DNA from: CAZVFX01 sp964626565
GTDB lineage: Bacteria; Myxococcota_A; UBA9042; CAIXZC01
Assembly (NCBI GenBank): GCA_964626565.1
Contig: CAZVFX010000002.1
Span: 69,510 to 133,509 of the forward strand
Length of the DNA stretch: 64,000 nucleotides
Direction of reading: 5' to 3'
The notes beneath the pieces are model-generated. The model was given only the letters and a program-made list of their open reading frames with translations. It had not been told where the DNA came from and made no database searches. Shown here piece after piece: positions 42,101 to 49,394 of the stretch. Numbering within the stretch: the first letter of the stretch is position 1; each line of letters opens with the position of its first letter. Both the position numbers and the translations under genes were made by a program.

Positions 42101-43138
42101 GGTGGGGGGTGCCTGAGGGCTCTGCTCGACGATGGGAGTCAGGGTTTCTCGCTGGAAGTCCCCAAAGTCTCCACCTTGCTCGTTGAGGTCTCCGGTTTTG
42201 AAGGGCTCCACGCTGACATCGTCCAGACCCTTGGTGTGCCCTTCGCTCTGTTCCCCTTCCATGATGTCCGCCGCGGAGAAGACGCCGCTGGCTTCCTCAA
42301 TGGCGAAGATGGAATCAGGAGCCTCGTCGTCGGGAGGAGGAGCCACGGGTGCGGCGGGTTCCACGGGGGCGGCGAGGACGTCGTCCGAGAACTGGAATTC
42401 TTCTCCCCCCGCGGGTGGTTGCAGCGGCGAATCCATGGTCATGGCCGCGTCGTCCTCGTCGAGAGGCACGTCCGACAATTCGATGGAATCACCTGCCGAG
42501 GCGTCCAGTCCTGCAAAAGGCGATTCGGCTTCGATTGCCTCTGTCTGGGGACGGCTGGCTATGGGGGGAGTCTCTGCCGGCATGTCCACCGAGATCTCCT
42601 CGGGGGCCTCTGCCTCGGGCAGTGTCTTCTCATCCGGGAAGTGGCGATCTTCGGCCGTGCTTTCCTGTTCGGGGGGGGGCTCGAAAACGAAGTCGTCGGG
42701 AACCTCGTCGGCAATGGGCTCTGAAGGTGGTGGCCTGACGGGGGCCTCTGGTGCCGCAGGTTTGCCGGCTCCGTTCCAGACCGCGTCCGCGGTTCCCGGT
42801 GCGTCACCGCCCTTTGTGTAGGTCCCGATGACGTTGAGGTCCTTGGTGTTCAGGTCTTCGAGCCCAGGCCATTCACCGTCTGCCTGCTCCCCCTGGGGGG
42901 GCGGTTCCTGCGCCGGGGGCTCAGCAGGGGGTGAACCGGACATACCGCCATCCGGCTCACCACCGCCTCCGGAGAGGTCGATGCCCAACTCAGCCTCCAA
43001 CTCCGAACCCGCGTCGGAGTCAACCTTCACGTCTATCGACTTGAAGCACTTGGGGCAGCGCATCTGCATGCCTTGCGGTGGAATTCGGTTATTATCCACC
43101 GAGAAGTCGGCGCTACAACCCGGGCACGTTACGTTCAT
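39146..43138 (-). CDS. Zinc-ribbon, transmembrane, TPR-repeat giant protein
   Basis: 1330 aa. Residues 1-40 are an MJ0042-type zinc ribbon ('CPGCSADF' and 'RCPKCFKSID', four Cys). Residues about 60-475 are low-complexity, acidic, Pro/Glu-rich. One transmembrane helix follows ('LGTVIAVVLLVGGGVAAW'), then roughly 800 residues of helical TPR-like repeats with 'A…Y…G….A…….' periods ('AVAYLEKILNVKPDNVDA', 'ALAKLFLEL'), probably periplasmic. This architecture (finger, disordered linker, TM, TPR) is frequent in Myxococcota, where members act as envelope scaffolds; the cargo here is unknown. Its own promoter lies at 43216-43244. It leads the transcript of 38041 and possibly 37182. Confidence 0.78.
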   Translation of the reverse strand: MNVTCPGCSADFSVDNNRIPPQGMQMRCPKCFKSIDVKVDSDAGSELEAELGIDLSGGGGEPDGGMSGSPPAEPPAQEPPPQGEQADGEWPGLEDLNTKDLNVIGTYTKGGDAPGTADAVWNGAGKPAAPEAPVRPPPSEPIADEVPDDFVFEPPPEQESTAEDRHFPDEKTLPEAEAPEEISVDMPAETPPIASRPQTEAIEAESPFAGLDASAGDSIELSDVPLDEDDAAMTMDSPLQPPAGGEEFQFSDDVLAAPVEPAAPVAPPPDDEAPDSIFAIEEASGVFSAADIMEGEQSEGHTKGLDDVSVEPFKTGDLNEQGGDFGDFQRETLTPIVEQSPQAPPTGEAPGQAQAPAGGGPTLDDIDFASLLDDVPGDKQQEEDVFFVDSPSVPESDFESPQGPDAFNMEEISFDNLDDLAGGLDDGGSAETDGVASDIFDIEMDAGDMADSIPTLESAEAMLPRPDVAGDPSATPQARPRPRKRKSSLGTVIAVVLLVGGGVAAWQMGYLDEILGTTEPLPNIKVEKEKSAVSFDTRLLPSPSEYEHRLQILFKEKEMKAEARTEIEEELLWELAWFRFLFTDAFAASAFAKQEKLQEQYDRLKKTYAGQIFKLKLEAMELGAEGDWTGGKTRYDEYLALKGKRMAELLEKEKLTPQVAREDNLLQAWFALENNDPEKALSDLKELSESKGGELYTSLLDARAEAAMAVIHEQRKDPAKAVNSRAAASKRLAGIVEQFPQHTGAKLMLGKLLADQGKLDKAIELATDGLEKGKETKNLALQVKAYQHIAAYLQKKDDKVELLKVLEEMKADILEKKVDIPEPEDLLLLLCGLYVENGEMEKALGTLELCKTCATADYYLLLATAYQKRKLYETAMMKAKAGNTKYPNDTRLLLILSNLSKETGQTNSAVAYLEKILNVKPDNVDAALALAKLFLELKDPGNARRVLLESERYGASSLELEEMLAQINEAMGDDAGTIAALTKILELNGDDGVRKKLAKYLVKQGNYREAIVHFEVLEQKSLITADLRQDFARSLKATGRIQEAVDVLKQLLKENPGDGETARFLADIYLQKEDFFNAKIFLEAARRADTKDAEVHFLLGTCCLKLQDDQCAMESLQQAVAQDAEKLTYRVSYANLLFRLSRTSSGKLKQAQLMEARENFDYIVAKYETDVTIPKSAQNADIYFNRGTILFETGHFNDALRDLGKAMDLDKHRYDILMVYADTLYKMNRYDMAINYYQDMIDSKVETAHAYFYLGKIHLFRGKREKAKAYFLKCIGNSPKGFPDAHRHLGDIFKEKGLRKKARDHYKTYLELVGENGPAAEHVRSALRKL

Positions 43139-43215
43139 TGCTTCCCTCGCTCACCTTCGACAGTCCGGCGGGGCGCAGAAGGACCCCAGTCTTGACCCTC
43201 GCGCTCCAAGGAGGT

Positions 43216-43244
43216 ATCGTAACATCGCTTTTAAAACGGGTCAA
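43216..43244 (-). promoter_or_regulatory. Promoter of the zinc-ribbon/TPR gene
   Basis: On the minus strand CCTTGACC, then 17 nt, then TACGAT, ending 77 nt before the start codon. It shares the CCTTGAC pattern of three other promoters in the window. Confidence 0.6.
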
Positions 43245-43281
43245 GGAACCCACCCGTCAGGAAACAAGAGGAGTCACGCAG

Positions 43282-45210
43282 ATGATCATCGTCGGCACCG
43301 CCGGGCACATCGATCACGGGAAGACGACGCTGGTGAGGTGCTTGACGGGAGTGGACACCGACCGCTTGAAAGAGGAGAAGCAGCGGGGCATCTCCATCGA
43401 GTTGGGTTTTGCCTACCTTGATTTGCCCGGCGATCAGCGGGTGGGGCTCATCGACGTCCCCGGTCACGAGAAGTTCGTCCACCACATGATTGCGGGCGCC
43501 ACGGGGGTGGACCTGGTTCTGCTGGTGGTAGCCGCGGACGAAGGCATCATGCCTCAGACCAAGGAGCACCTGGCCATTTGCGAACTGCTCGGGATGAACA
43601 AGGGGGTCGTTCTGGTTACCAAGACCGACCTCGTTGACGACGAGTGGCTGGAACTTGTGGTCGATGACCTGCAGGACTACTTGCAGGCGACGTTCCTTTC
43701 CGGCGCCCCGGTTTTGCGTTTCAGCTCGACCTGGACCGGGGAGAAGCTGGAGGGCTTTCGGGCCGAACTGTATGAAGAACTTCACAAGTTGGCCACCCAA
43801 GTGGAGAAGGCATCGCTGGACCGGCCGTTCATGATGCCGGTGGACCGGGTGTTCACCATCAAGGGTTTCGGTACGGTGGTCACCGGGACCATCCAATCGG
43901 GTAAGCTGGCTGCCGGTGACCAGGTAGCGGTACTTCCTTCCCAGCAAAAAGCGAAAGTACGGCGCCTCGAAATCCACGGCAAACCGGCTGAGCAATCTCG
44001 TGCCGGTCTCCGCACCGCGGTGAACATTCCGGACGTGGCCACCGGTGGAGTTCAGCGCGGTAACGTGCTGACCATGCCCGGGGCCCTGGACCCGTTGCGT
44101 TCCCTGTCTGCAGCCTTCAAGACGGTGCCGAATCTTCAGGTGGAACTGAAAGGACAATTCAAGGCGTTGTTCCACACCGGGTCCGCGCTGGCGGAAGTTG
44201 CGGTGCGGCTGCTGGGAGTGAAGAAGCTGGGTCCGGCGTCCACCGGGCTTGTGGCCATGCGCTTGGAGACTCCGGTGGCTCTGATGCCGGGAGACCGTTA
44301 CATCTTGCGGGGATTCTCCCATATGGCCGACTACGGCAAGACCATCGGCGGCGGCGTGGTGCTTTGGCCCGGCGGCGTCAAGGCCCGGGACAAGGAGTTG
44401 GAGATGTTGGGCGCGCTTGATGGTGGCGACCATGTCCGGATGTTGGAGGCGGCGACCTACCTGGCCGGCCTGAACGGCCTGACCGACGCCGAACTGCCCT
44501 TCCTGCTGCCTGTCCCCGCCGATCAACTGGAAGAGTTGCTTTCCAACCTGGATGGGGTTGTCAACGTCCACCGTCTGACCGCCGGAAGCGAACGACGGCT
44601 CGTCCACTCCGAATACGTGGATCTGTTGAGGGCTCGCCTGGAGGAGGAAGTGGACGAGTTCCACCGGGTCAACCCGCGGCGCAAAGGGATAACGCGGGAG
44701 GAGCTGAAGTCCAAGGTGCCCGATTTCTTCGAGCGCGTCGTGGTTCAGGGGGTGCTGGACCTGCTGGTCGCCGAGGGTGTGTTCGAAGGCGACGAACTCC
44801 ACGCGTTCCGGCCCGGCTTTGAGCCTCGCCTTGAGGCCCGCTTCGTGGAAGTGATGGAGACCATCGCTACGACGCTCAGCAACACCGGCCTGGAGCCGCC
44901 CACGAGGGACGCCCTGGCGACCACGTACGGCATTGACCAAAAAGACTTGTCCGACGCGCTCAGCCACCTGGTACAGGCCGGCAAAATCGTGAAGGTGAGC
45001 AGCGACATGTACTTCCATGCCTCCGCGTTTTCCAAAGCATGTGAGCGAATCACCCGATTCTTGAAGGCCAACGGCACCGTGAGTACCCAGCAGCTCAAGG
45101 AGTTGTTCGGGATCTCCAGGAAATTCCTCATTCCACTGGCCGAGCACTTCGACGCCACCAAGCTTACCGTGCGCAGCGGGCCGGCCGAGAGGCGGCTCAG
45201 GAGCGGATAG
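43282..45210 (+). CDS. selB: Selenocysteine-specific translation factor SelB
   Basis: A 642-aa GTPase that brings Sec-tRNA to UGA codons next to a SECIS hairpin. The N-terminal GTPase motifs are 'GTAGHIDHGKTTLVRCLTG' (G1), 'KQRGISIELGFAYL' (switch, with the SelB-specific ISIELGFA), 'DVPGHEKFVHHM' and 'TKTDLVD' (G4). Beta-barrel domains follow, and the C-terminal ~250 residues are winged-helix repeats that bind the SECIS RNA ('VNPRRKGITREELKSKVP', 'KELFGISRKFLIPLAEH', the last a classic SelB wing motif). The ATG at 43282 has an AAGAGGAG Shine-Dalgarno; the longer frame upstream is not used. No selA, selD or tRNA-Sec gene lies in the window, so those must be elsewhere. Confidence 0.95.
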   Translation: MIIVGTAGHIDHGKTTLVRCLTGVDTDRLKEEKQRGISIELGFAYLDLPGDQRVGLIDVPGHEKFVHHMIAGATGVDLVLLVVAADEGIMPQTKEHLAICELLGMNKGVVLVTKTDLVDDEWLELVVDDLQDYLQATFLSGAPVLRFSSTWTGEKLEGFRAELYEELHKLATQVEKASLDRPFMMPVDRVFTIKGFGTVVTGTIQSGKLAAGDQVAVLPSQQKAKVRRLEIHGKPAEQSRAGLRTAVNIPDVATGGVQRGNVLTMPGALDPLRSLSAAFKTVPNLQVELKGQFKALFHTGSALAEVAVRLLGVKKLGPASTGLVAMRLETPVALMPGDRYILRGFSHMADYGKTIGGGVVLWPGGVKARDKELEMLGALDGGDHVRMLEAATYLAGLNGLTDAELPFLLPVPADQLEELLSNLDGVVNVHRLTAGSERRLVHSEYVDLLRARLEEEVDEFHRVNPRRKGITREELKSKVPDFFERVVVQGVLDLLVAEGVFEGDELHAFRPGFEPRLEARFVEVMETIATTLSNTGLEPPTRDALATTYGIDQKDLSDALSHLVQAGKIVKVSSDMYFHASAFSKACERITRFLKANGTVSTQQLKELFGISRKFLIPLAEHFDATKLTVRSGPAERRLRSG

Positions 45211-45278
45211 ACCGCCCCTCTTTTTTGGGGTAACGGGTCAAGGTGGCCGAAGAAAAGAATGCACTCAACTCAGAATTT

Positions 45279-45306
45279 TTGCGTCAAATCACGGCCGGTT
45301 TAGAAT
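45279..45306 (+). promoter_or_regulatory. Candidate promoter of the acidic outer-membrane protein gene
   Basis: TTGCGT, 16 nt, TAGAAT (5/6 to TATAAT), ending 28 nt before the ATG with its GGGAGG Shine-Dalgarno. The -35 is weak. Confidence 0.35.
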
Positions 45307-45334
45307 TAAACACGGTAGATAGTGGGAGGACGTC

Positions 45335-46183
45335 ATGCAAAGACTTGCAGGACTTACCATATTCGTGTTGGCTTTTTGGGCCGTTTCCGCAGCGCCTGTT
45401 TTCGCCCAGGATGAGCCCGCCGGGGAAGAGGATTCGGTGCAGGCGGAGGAACTGGGCGAGGAGGAAGACTCCGAGTTTGACGAGGACGTCGAGGAGGAAG
45501 ACGCGGAAGAGGAGGAGGAAGCGGACGAAGAAACCGACGAGCCCGCTGACGAGCCGGAAAAGGAAGGGGTGGTCATCCTCAAGAAGTCGGACGGCAAAAA
45601 GAAGCTCCCTTCATATACGGTTATCGGCGCCAGTCCTCTCGACCGTGAGGAGACCATCGTGCGGGTGGCCGTCGGCTATCCTGAGGTGCAGGTAGTCTAT
45701 CACATGCCGTGGGATCACAATCTGGAACTCGCCGTTGGCGGCGGGCTGTTCTACGGCTACAATGCTCAAACCGCGGGAGACCTGACCGGTTTTTCCGCCC
45801 TGGCCGAGGGCCGCTGGCGTTTCTGGCAGGACGGGGAGCATTCCATGGCATTGACCGCCGCACCCGCTCTGATGATTCAGGTAGACCCTGCGTTCGCCCT
45901 CGGACTTGTCGTCGGGGGGCCGGGGCTCACCTACGACTACGAAATCAACGGTGAGCACCACGCAGTCCTGGGGTTCCAAGTGCCGTGGGGGGTCTTCTTC
46001 AGCGAAGCCGGTACCGCGGCCCGCATCCCCCTCGTATTCAAGATGGGCATGGAATTCGAGTTGTCACGCCAGATGCATGTGTTTGTCACCAACGAGGTGG
46101 GAGCTGACGTGTGGAGCGGCGAGTCCTACGATGGCGCCTATCTCTACGTGCGTGCGTTGGCCGGCGCCGGCTTCGCCCTCTAG
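45335..46183 (+). CDS. Exported protein with acidic N-terminal linker and beta-barrel-like domain
   Basis: 282 aa. Signal peptide 1-25 ('AVSAAPVFA-QD'). Residues 26-75 are almost wholly acidic (runs of Glu/Asp), followed by a short basic hinge ('ILKKSDGKKKLPSY'). The rest alternates hydrophobic and polar residues with Gly and aromatic girdles ('FYGYNAQTAGDLTGFSALAE', 'RWRFWQDG') and closes with 'ALAGAGFAL', which fits a small outer-membrane barrel or porin-like protein. No family is recognised. The acidic block might bind calcium or cationic partners. It lies 124 nt downstream of selB. Confidence 0.68.
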   Translation: MQRLAGLTIFVLAFWAVSAAPVFAQDEPAGEEDSVQAEELGEEEDSEFDEDVEEEDAEEEEEADEETDEPADEPEKEGVVILKKSDGKKKLPSYTVIGASPLDREETIVRVAVGYPEVQVVYHMPWDHNLELAVGGGLFYGYNAQTAGDLTGFSALAEGRWRFWQDGEHSMALTAAPALMIQVDPAFALGLVVGGPGLTYDYEINGEHHAVLGFQVPWGVFFSEAGTAARIPLVFKMGMEFELSRQMHVFVTNEVGADVWSGESYDGAYLYVRALAGAGFAL

Positions 46184-46286
46184 CCCAGAGAACTTTCCTC
46201 CCGGAAATGTGTCCTTTATTTTGCCGGACGATTGTGGTAATCGGTCTTGGGAGTCACGCTGCGACGGCACATGAATGGGGTTGCCC

Positions 46287-47039
46287 ATGTCGGACAAGGA
46301 TTTCGAAACCAACGGCCTCGCCGGAGTTGACGACATCTACTTCGAGCGGATGAAGGCGTTCAAAGAGGCGAAGTTCCGCCTCGGCCTTAGAGGAGCGCTC
46401 ACCGTGGTTGCCCTGCTGGTCGGAGCATACTTCATCTACATCTCGTTGGGTGAGGTGGGTTACTACCAAAGAAGGGGCACTACTCCCGTGGACATGGGTG
46501 ACGTGCGCAGCGCCAAGTTTGAGCCCGACCTAATCCGGGAACTGAACACCAACGACTACGTGAAGTTCGAGAACGACATCATCATGTTCGACGAACTGAA
46601 GAGCGAGGAGTACTCTTTCTACTTCTCTCCCGTCACCAACTTCGTGGTTCGCACCAAGCAGGAGATGCCGGACAAGGACACCTTCCGCCTGCGCGATTCG
46701 CTCATCGAGTTGAACATCTGGGAAGCTACCATGGTGGCCCAGAAGAAGGTCTTTCCTTGGGACCTCAAAGTGTCCATCTCCGGAGAAGGAAGGGTGATCG
46801 ACATGAAGGATGCACCCAAGTGGGCCGGTGCGGTGGCTTCATTCATGTCCAATTCCAGCGGTGTCCCCGTAGATGAGATGCACATATTTCTGGATGGGGA
46901 GGCACCTGAATCCTACGCAGTATTCTTCTATATGATCATCGGCGCTGCCATTCTCATGGCGGTCACCGTGGCGTTCTTCCTGGACGCACTGGTGAGGTAC
47001 ATGAGAACCAGGAAGGCGGCAGGGACCTTGCCCTGGTAA
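46287..47039 (+). CDS. Two-helix membrane protein of unknown function
   Basis: 250 aa from the ATG at 46287 (GGGG 8-11 nt upstream); an ATG at 46275 lacks a Shine-Dalgarno. A cytoplasmic N-terminus precedes a transmembrane helix at about residues 36-55 ('ALTVVALLVGAYFIYISLG'). A roughly 150-residue soluble domain with OB-fold-like strand patterns ('FENDIIMFDELKSEEYSFYF', 'DLKVSISGEGRVI') lies between it and a second helix near residues 213-235 ('VFFYMIIGAAILMAVTVAFF'). The family is not recognised. It is 19 nt upstream of rsfS, suggesting co-transcription. Confidence 0.7.
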   Translation: MSDKDFETNGLAGVDDIYFERMKAFKEAKFRLGLRGALTVVALLVGAYFIYISLGEVGYYQRRGTTPVDMGDVRSAKFEPDLIRELNTNDYVKFENDIIMFDELKSEEYSFYFSPVTNFVVRTKQEMPDKDTFRLRDSLIELNIWEATMVAQKKVFPWDLKVSISGEGRVIDMKDAPKWAGAVASFMSNSSGVPVDEMHIFLDGEAPESYAVFFYMIIGAAILMAVTVAFFLDALVRYMRTRKAAGTLPW

Positions 47040-47058
47040 ACCGGGTCCGGAGGGCGCA

Positions 47059-47478
47059 TTGCAAAAGACGTTGGGGGAGCAGAGCGAAAGTGGAATGGCG
47101 GATGTGATGACTATCGCCAACGCGGCTTTCGACAAGAAGGGGTACGACATTCTGGCGCTGGGCGTCATTGAACTGGTGGACTACACCGACTGTTTTGTCC
47201 TGGTTTCCGGAAGGACCGAACAGCACGTGAAGGCGCTGTGGACCAACATCAAGAAGAAATGCGACGAAATCGACCTTGAGCCGCTGCTTATCGAAGGGGA
47301 TGAGCACAACCGCTGGGTGCTCATGGACTACGGGCACGTGATGGTGCACGTCTTCATCGATTCGCTGCGCCAGGTGTACGAACTGGAGCGACTGTGGGCG
47401 GACTCGACTCGATTGGAGCTGGATCTCCCCGACCTCCCCGACACGTTTGACGACGACGACGATTTCTGGGAAGAGTAA
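47059..47478 (+). CDS. rsfS: Ribosomal silencing factor RsfS
   Basis: 139 aa. RsfS binds ribosomal protein uL14 and blocks subunit joining in starved cells. Signatures are 'AAFDKKGYDILALGV', 'TDCFVLVSGRTEQHVKAL', 'EGDEHNRWVLMDYGHVMVHVF' and 'LERLW'. A TTG at 47059 has GGAGGG closely upstream; an ATG at 47095 is the alternative, 12 codons shorter. The C-terminal tail is unusually acidic ('DDDDDFWEE'). It is immediately followed by rlmH, its customary neighbour, with abutting stop and start. Confidence 0.92.
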   Translation: MQKTLGEQSESGMADVMTIANAAFDKKGYDILALGVIELVDYTDCFVLVSGRTEQHVKALWTNIKKKCDEIDLEPLLIEGDEHNRWVLMDYGHVMVHVFIDSLRQVYELERLWADSTRLELDLPDLPDTFDDDDDFWEE

Positions 47479-47913
47479 GTGAAACTTACGGTTCTCTTTC
47501 CTCACCGAATAAAGAGCGGGCCGCTGTCGGAACTGGCGGACCAGTACGTCAAGTTCGCAGGCCGGTTTGTTGACCTGAAATTACAGGTCCTGCCCTTTAC
47601 CAGGGCGGGCAAGACGCGTCCCGATTTTGTGGAGCGGGTGCGCAAATCAGCCGCAATTCTGCTGTCGGAGCGAGGCCGTGAGGTTGATACCCGCTGGTTC
47701 GCCAAGCAGTTGGCTGATGCTAGTATGGCCGGGACTGAACTGGTCTTTGTGGTGAGCGGTGCGGAAGGGCCGCCTGCGGAGGTGGAGGCGGCCTGTCCGC
47801 GCAAGGTCAGGCTTTCACCGCTGACGATGCCCCATGAGATGGCCCTGGTTGTGCTACTGGAACAACTATGGCGCGCCACCGCGATTACGCACAACCATCC
47901 CTACCATAAATAG
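47479..47913 (+). CDS. rlmH: 23S rRNA (pseudouridine1915-N3)-methyltransferase RlmH
   Basis: A 144-aa SPOUT methyltransferase acting on helix 69 of 23S rRNA. The trefoil-knot motif 'FVVSGAEGPP' and the C-terminal 'SPLTMPHEMALVVLLEQLWRA' ending in 'HNHPYHK' are diagnostic (family end: xxxxPYHK). The start is a GTG directly after the rsfS TAA. It converges with pilR; the 77-nt gap holds short repeats. Confidence 0.94.
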   Translation: MKLTVLFPHRIKSGPLSELADQYVKFAGRFVDLKLQVLPFTRAGKTRPDFVERVRKSAAILLSERGREVDTRWFAKQLADASMAGTELVFVVSGAEGPPAEVEAACPRKVRLSPLTMPHEMALVVLLEQLWRATAITHNHPYHK

Positions 47914-47989
47914 GCTTGGAGGCTTGGAGGTACGGCAACTGCGTCGGGCATTTCCTCCACGCCTTCACGCCTGCACGCCTCCACGCCTG
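47913..47989. repeat. Tandem octamer and inverted pair between rlmH and pilR
   Basis: GGCTTGGAGG appears twice in series (47913-47930), and an 8-bp unit CACGCCTN repeats four times in tandem at 47958-47989. The two arrays can pair imperfectly (GGAGG with CCTCC), so they might act as a two-way terminator between converging genes, although no T-run follows. Confidence 0.6.
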
Positions 47990-47990
47990 A

Positions 47991-49394
47991 TCAGTCGTCC
48001 TCTCCCGAGCCTCCAAAGCTCTCTTTGCGAATACCGTATTTGGACAACTTGTAGCGCATGGAGCGAAAGGATATCCCGAGTTGACGCGCTGCCTCGGTGA
48101 CGCTGCCGCCGGTGGCGGCCATGGCCTGCAGCACCATTTTTCGTTCCACCTGTTCAAGGTAGGTGTCCAATCCCATTCCTTCTCCGACGTCCCCCGAGAT
48201 TATGACGCCGGGGCTGGTTTCGCTGGCTCCGAAGAGCCGGGCCGGGAGCGACTTGGGTCCAATCCACTCACTTTGCTCAAACGCCACCGCCCGCTCCACT
48301 ATGTTCTCCAGTTCACGGACGTTGCCGGGATAGTCGTAACCGATCATGGCGTCGAGGGCTTCCCTCGTGAATCCCTGGATACTCTTCCCCAGTTCCTCGT
48401 TGTAGCGGTCCAGGAAGAAGTGGGCGAGGAGGGGCACGTCGTCACGCCGCTCCCGCAACGGTGGTAGTGTGAGTTGGATGACGTTGATACGAAAGTACAG
48501 GTCATCCCGAAAGCGGCCTTCCCGCACTTCTTTTTCAAGGTCTTTGTTGGTGGCGGCCAGTAGGCGGGTGTCGATGTCGACTTCCTTGATGCCGCCTACC
48601 CGTTTGACCTTGCGCTCCTGCAAAGCCCTGAGCAATTTCACCTGCAGGTGGAGACTGAGTTCGCCGATTTCGTCCAGGAATACGGTGCCTCCGTTGGCTG
48701 CCTCGAAAAGCCCCTTCTTGTCGGAGATGGCCCCGGTGAACGAGCCTTTGACGTGGCCAAAGAGTTCACTCTCCATGAGTTGGTCCGGTATGGCGCCGCA
48801 ATTGATGACCACCAACGGTTTGTCCGCGCGGTGACTGTTGTAGTGGAGCGCTTTTGCCACCAACTCCTTGCCTGTTCCGCTCTCGCCACTAATAAGGATG
48901 TTGGTCTTCGTGTCAGCGATTTGCCGGATGGTGCCGTAGACCTCCTTCATGCTCTGGCTGTTGCCGACGATACTTTCGAACGAGAACTGGCGTCTCACCT
49001 GCCTGCGGAGCCGTTGGTTGTCGAGGACCAGTTCGCGTACATTCAACGCCTTGTCGATAACTACCCCGGCCTCGTTGATTTCGAACGGTTTGCTCACGTA
49101 GTCGTACGCCCCCTTCTTCATCGCTTCGATGGCTGTTTCCGTGGTGGAAAATGCAGTCATGACGATGACCTGAGTGTCGGGCCACTGCTTCTTTGTTTCC
49201 TCCAACACCCTAAGGCCTGAGATGCCAGGCATTTTCAGGTCGGTGACCACCAGGTCGTATTCAAGCGCGGCGATTTTCTCCAGCGCATTTCCGCCGTTCT
49301 CAGCAGTGTGGACGGAGTGTCCCTTTTTCGACAGGAAGATCTCCAGGAATTCGCGCATGCTTCGTTCATCATCGACAACCAGAATAAGAGCCAT
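47991..49394 (-). CDS. pilR: Sigma-54 response regulator PilR
   Basis: 467 aa. Receiver domain 1-120 with 'VVDDE' and the phosphoacceptor Asp in 'VVTDLKMPGISG'; AAA+ domain with Walker A 'GESGTGKELVAKALH', 'GGTVFLDEIGEL' and the sigma-54 loop written GSFTGA instead of GAFTGA; C-terminal Fis-type HTH 'SVTEAARQLGISFRSMRYKL'. It controls sigma-54 promoters, typically pilA; no pilA is in this window. Its start abuts the pilS stop. The Ala-to-Ser change in the loop is seen in some active members, so loss of function is not implied. Confidence 0.92.
   Translation of the reverse strand: MALILVVDDERSMREFLEIFLSKKGHSVHTAENGGNALEKIAALEYDLVVTDLKMPGISGLRVLEETKKQWPDTQVIVMTAFSTTETAIEAMKKGAYDYVSKPFEINEAGVVIDKALNVRELVLDNQRLRRQVRRQFSFESIVGNSQSMKEVYGTIRQIADTKTNILISGESGTGKELVAKALHYNSHRADKPLVVINCGAIPDQLMESELFGHVKGSFTGAISDKKGLFEAANGGTVFLDEIGELSLHLQVKLLRALQERKVKRVGGIKEVDIDTRLLAATNKDLEKEVREGRFRDDLYFRINVIQLTLPPLRERRDDVPLLAHFFLDRYNEELGKSIQGFTREALDAMIGYDYPGNVRELENIVERAVAFEQSEWIGPKSLPARLFGASETSPGVIISGDVGEGMGLDTYLEQVERKMVLQAMAATGGSVTEAARQLGISFRSMRYKLSKYGIRKESFGGSGEDD

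Noticed and set aside
45211..45240. Hairpin-like CCCC…TTTTTT…GGGG after selB as a terminator
   Set aside because: The T-run lies in the loop and not after a stem, and the stem is only four pairs.
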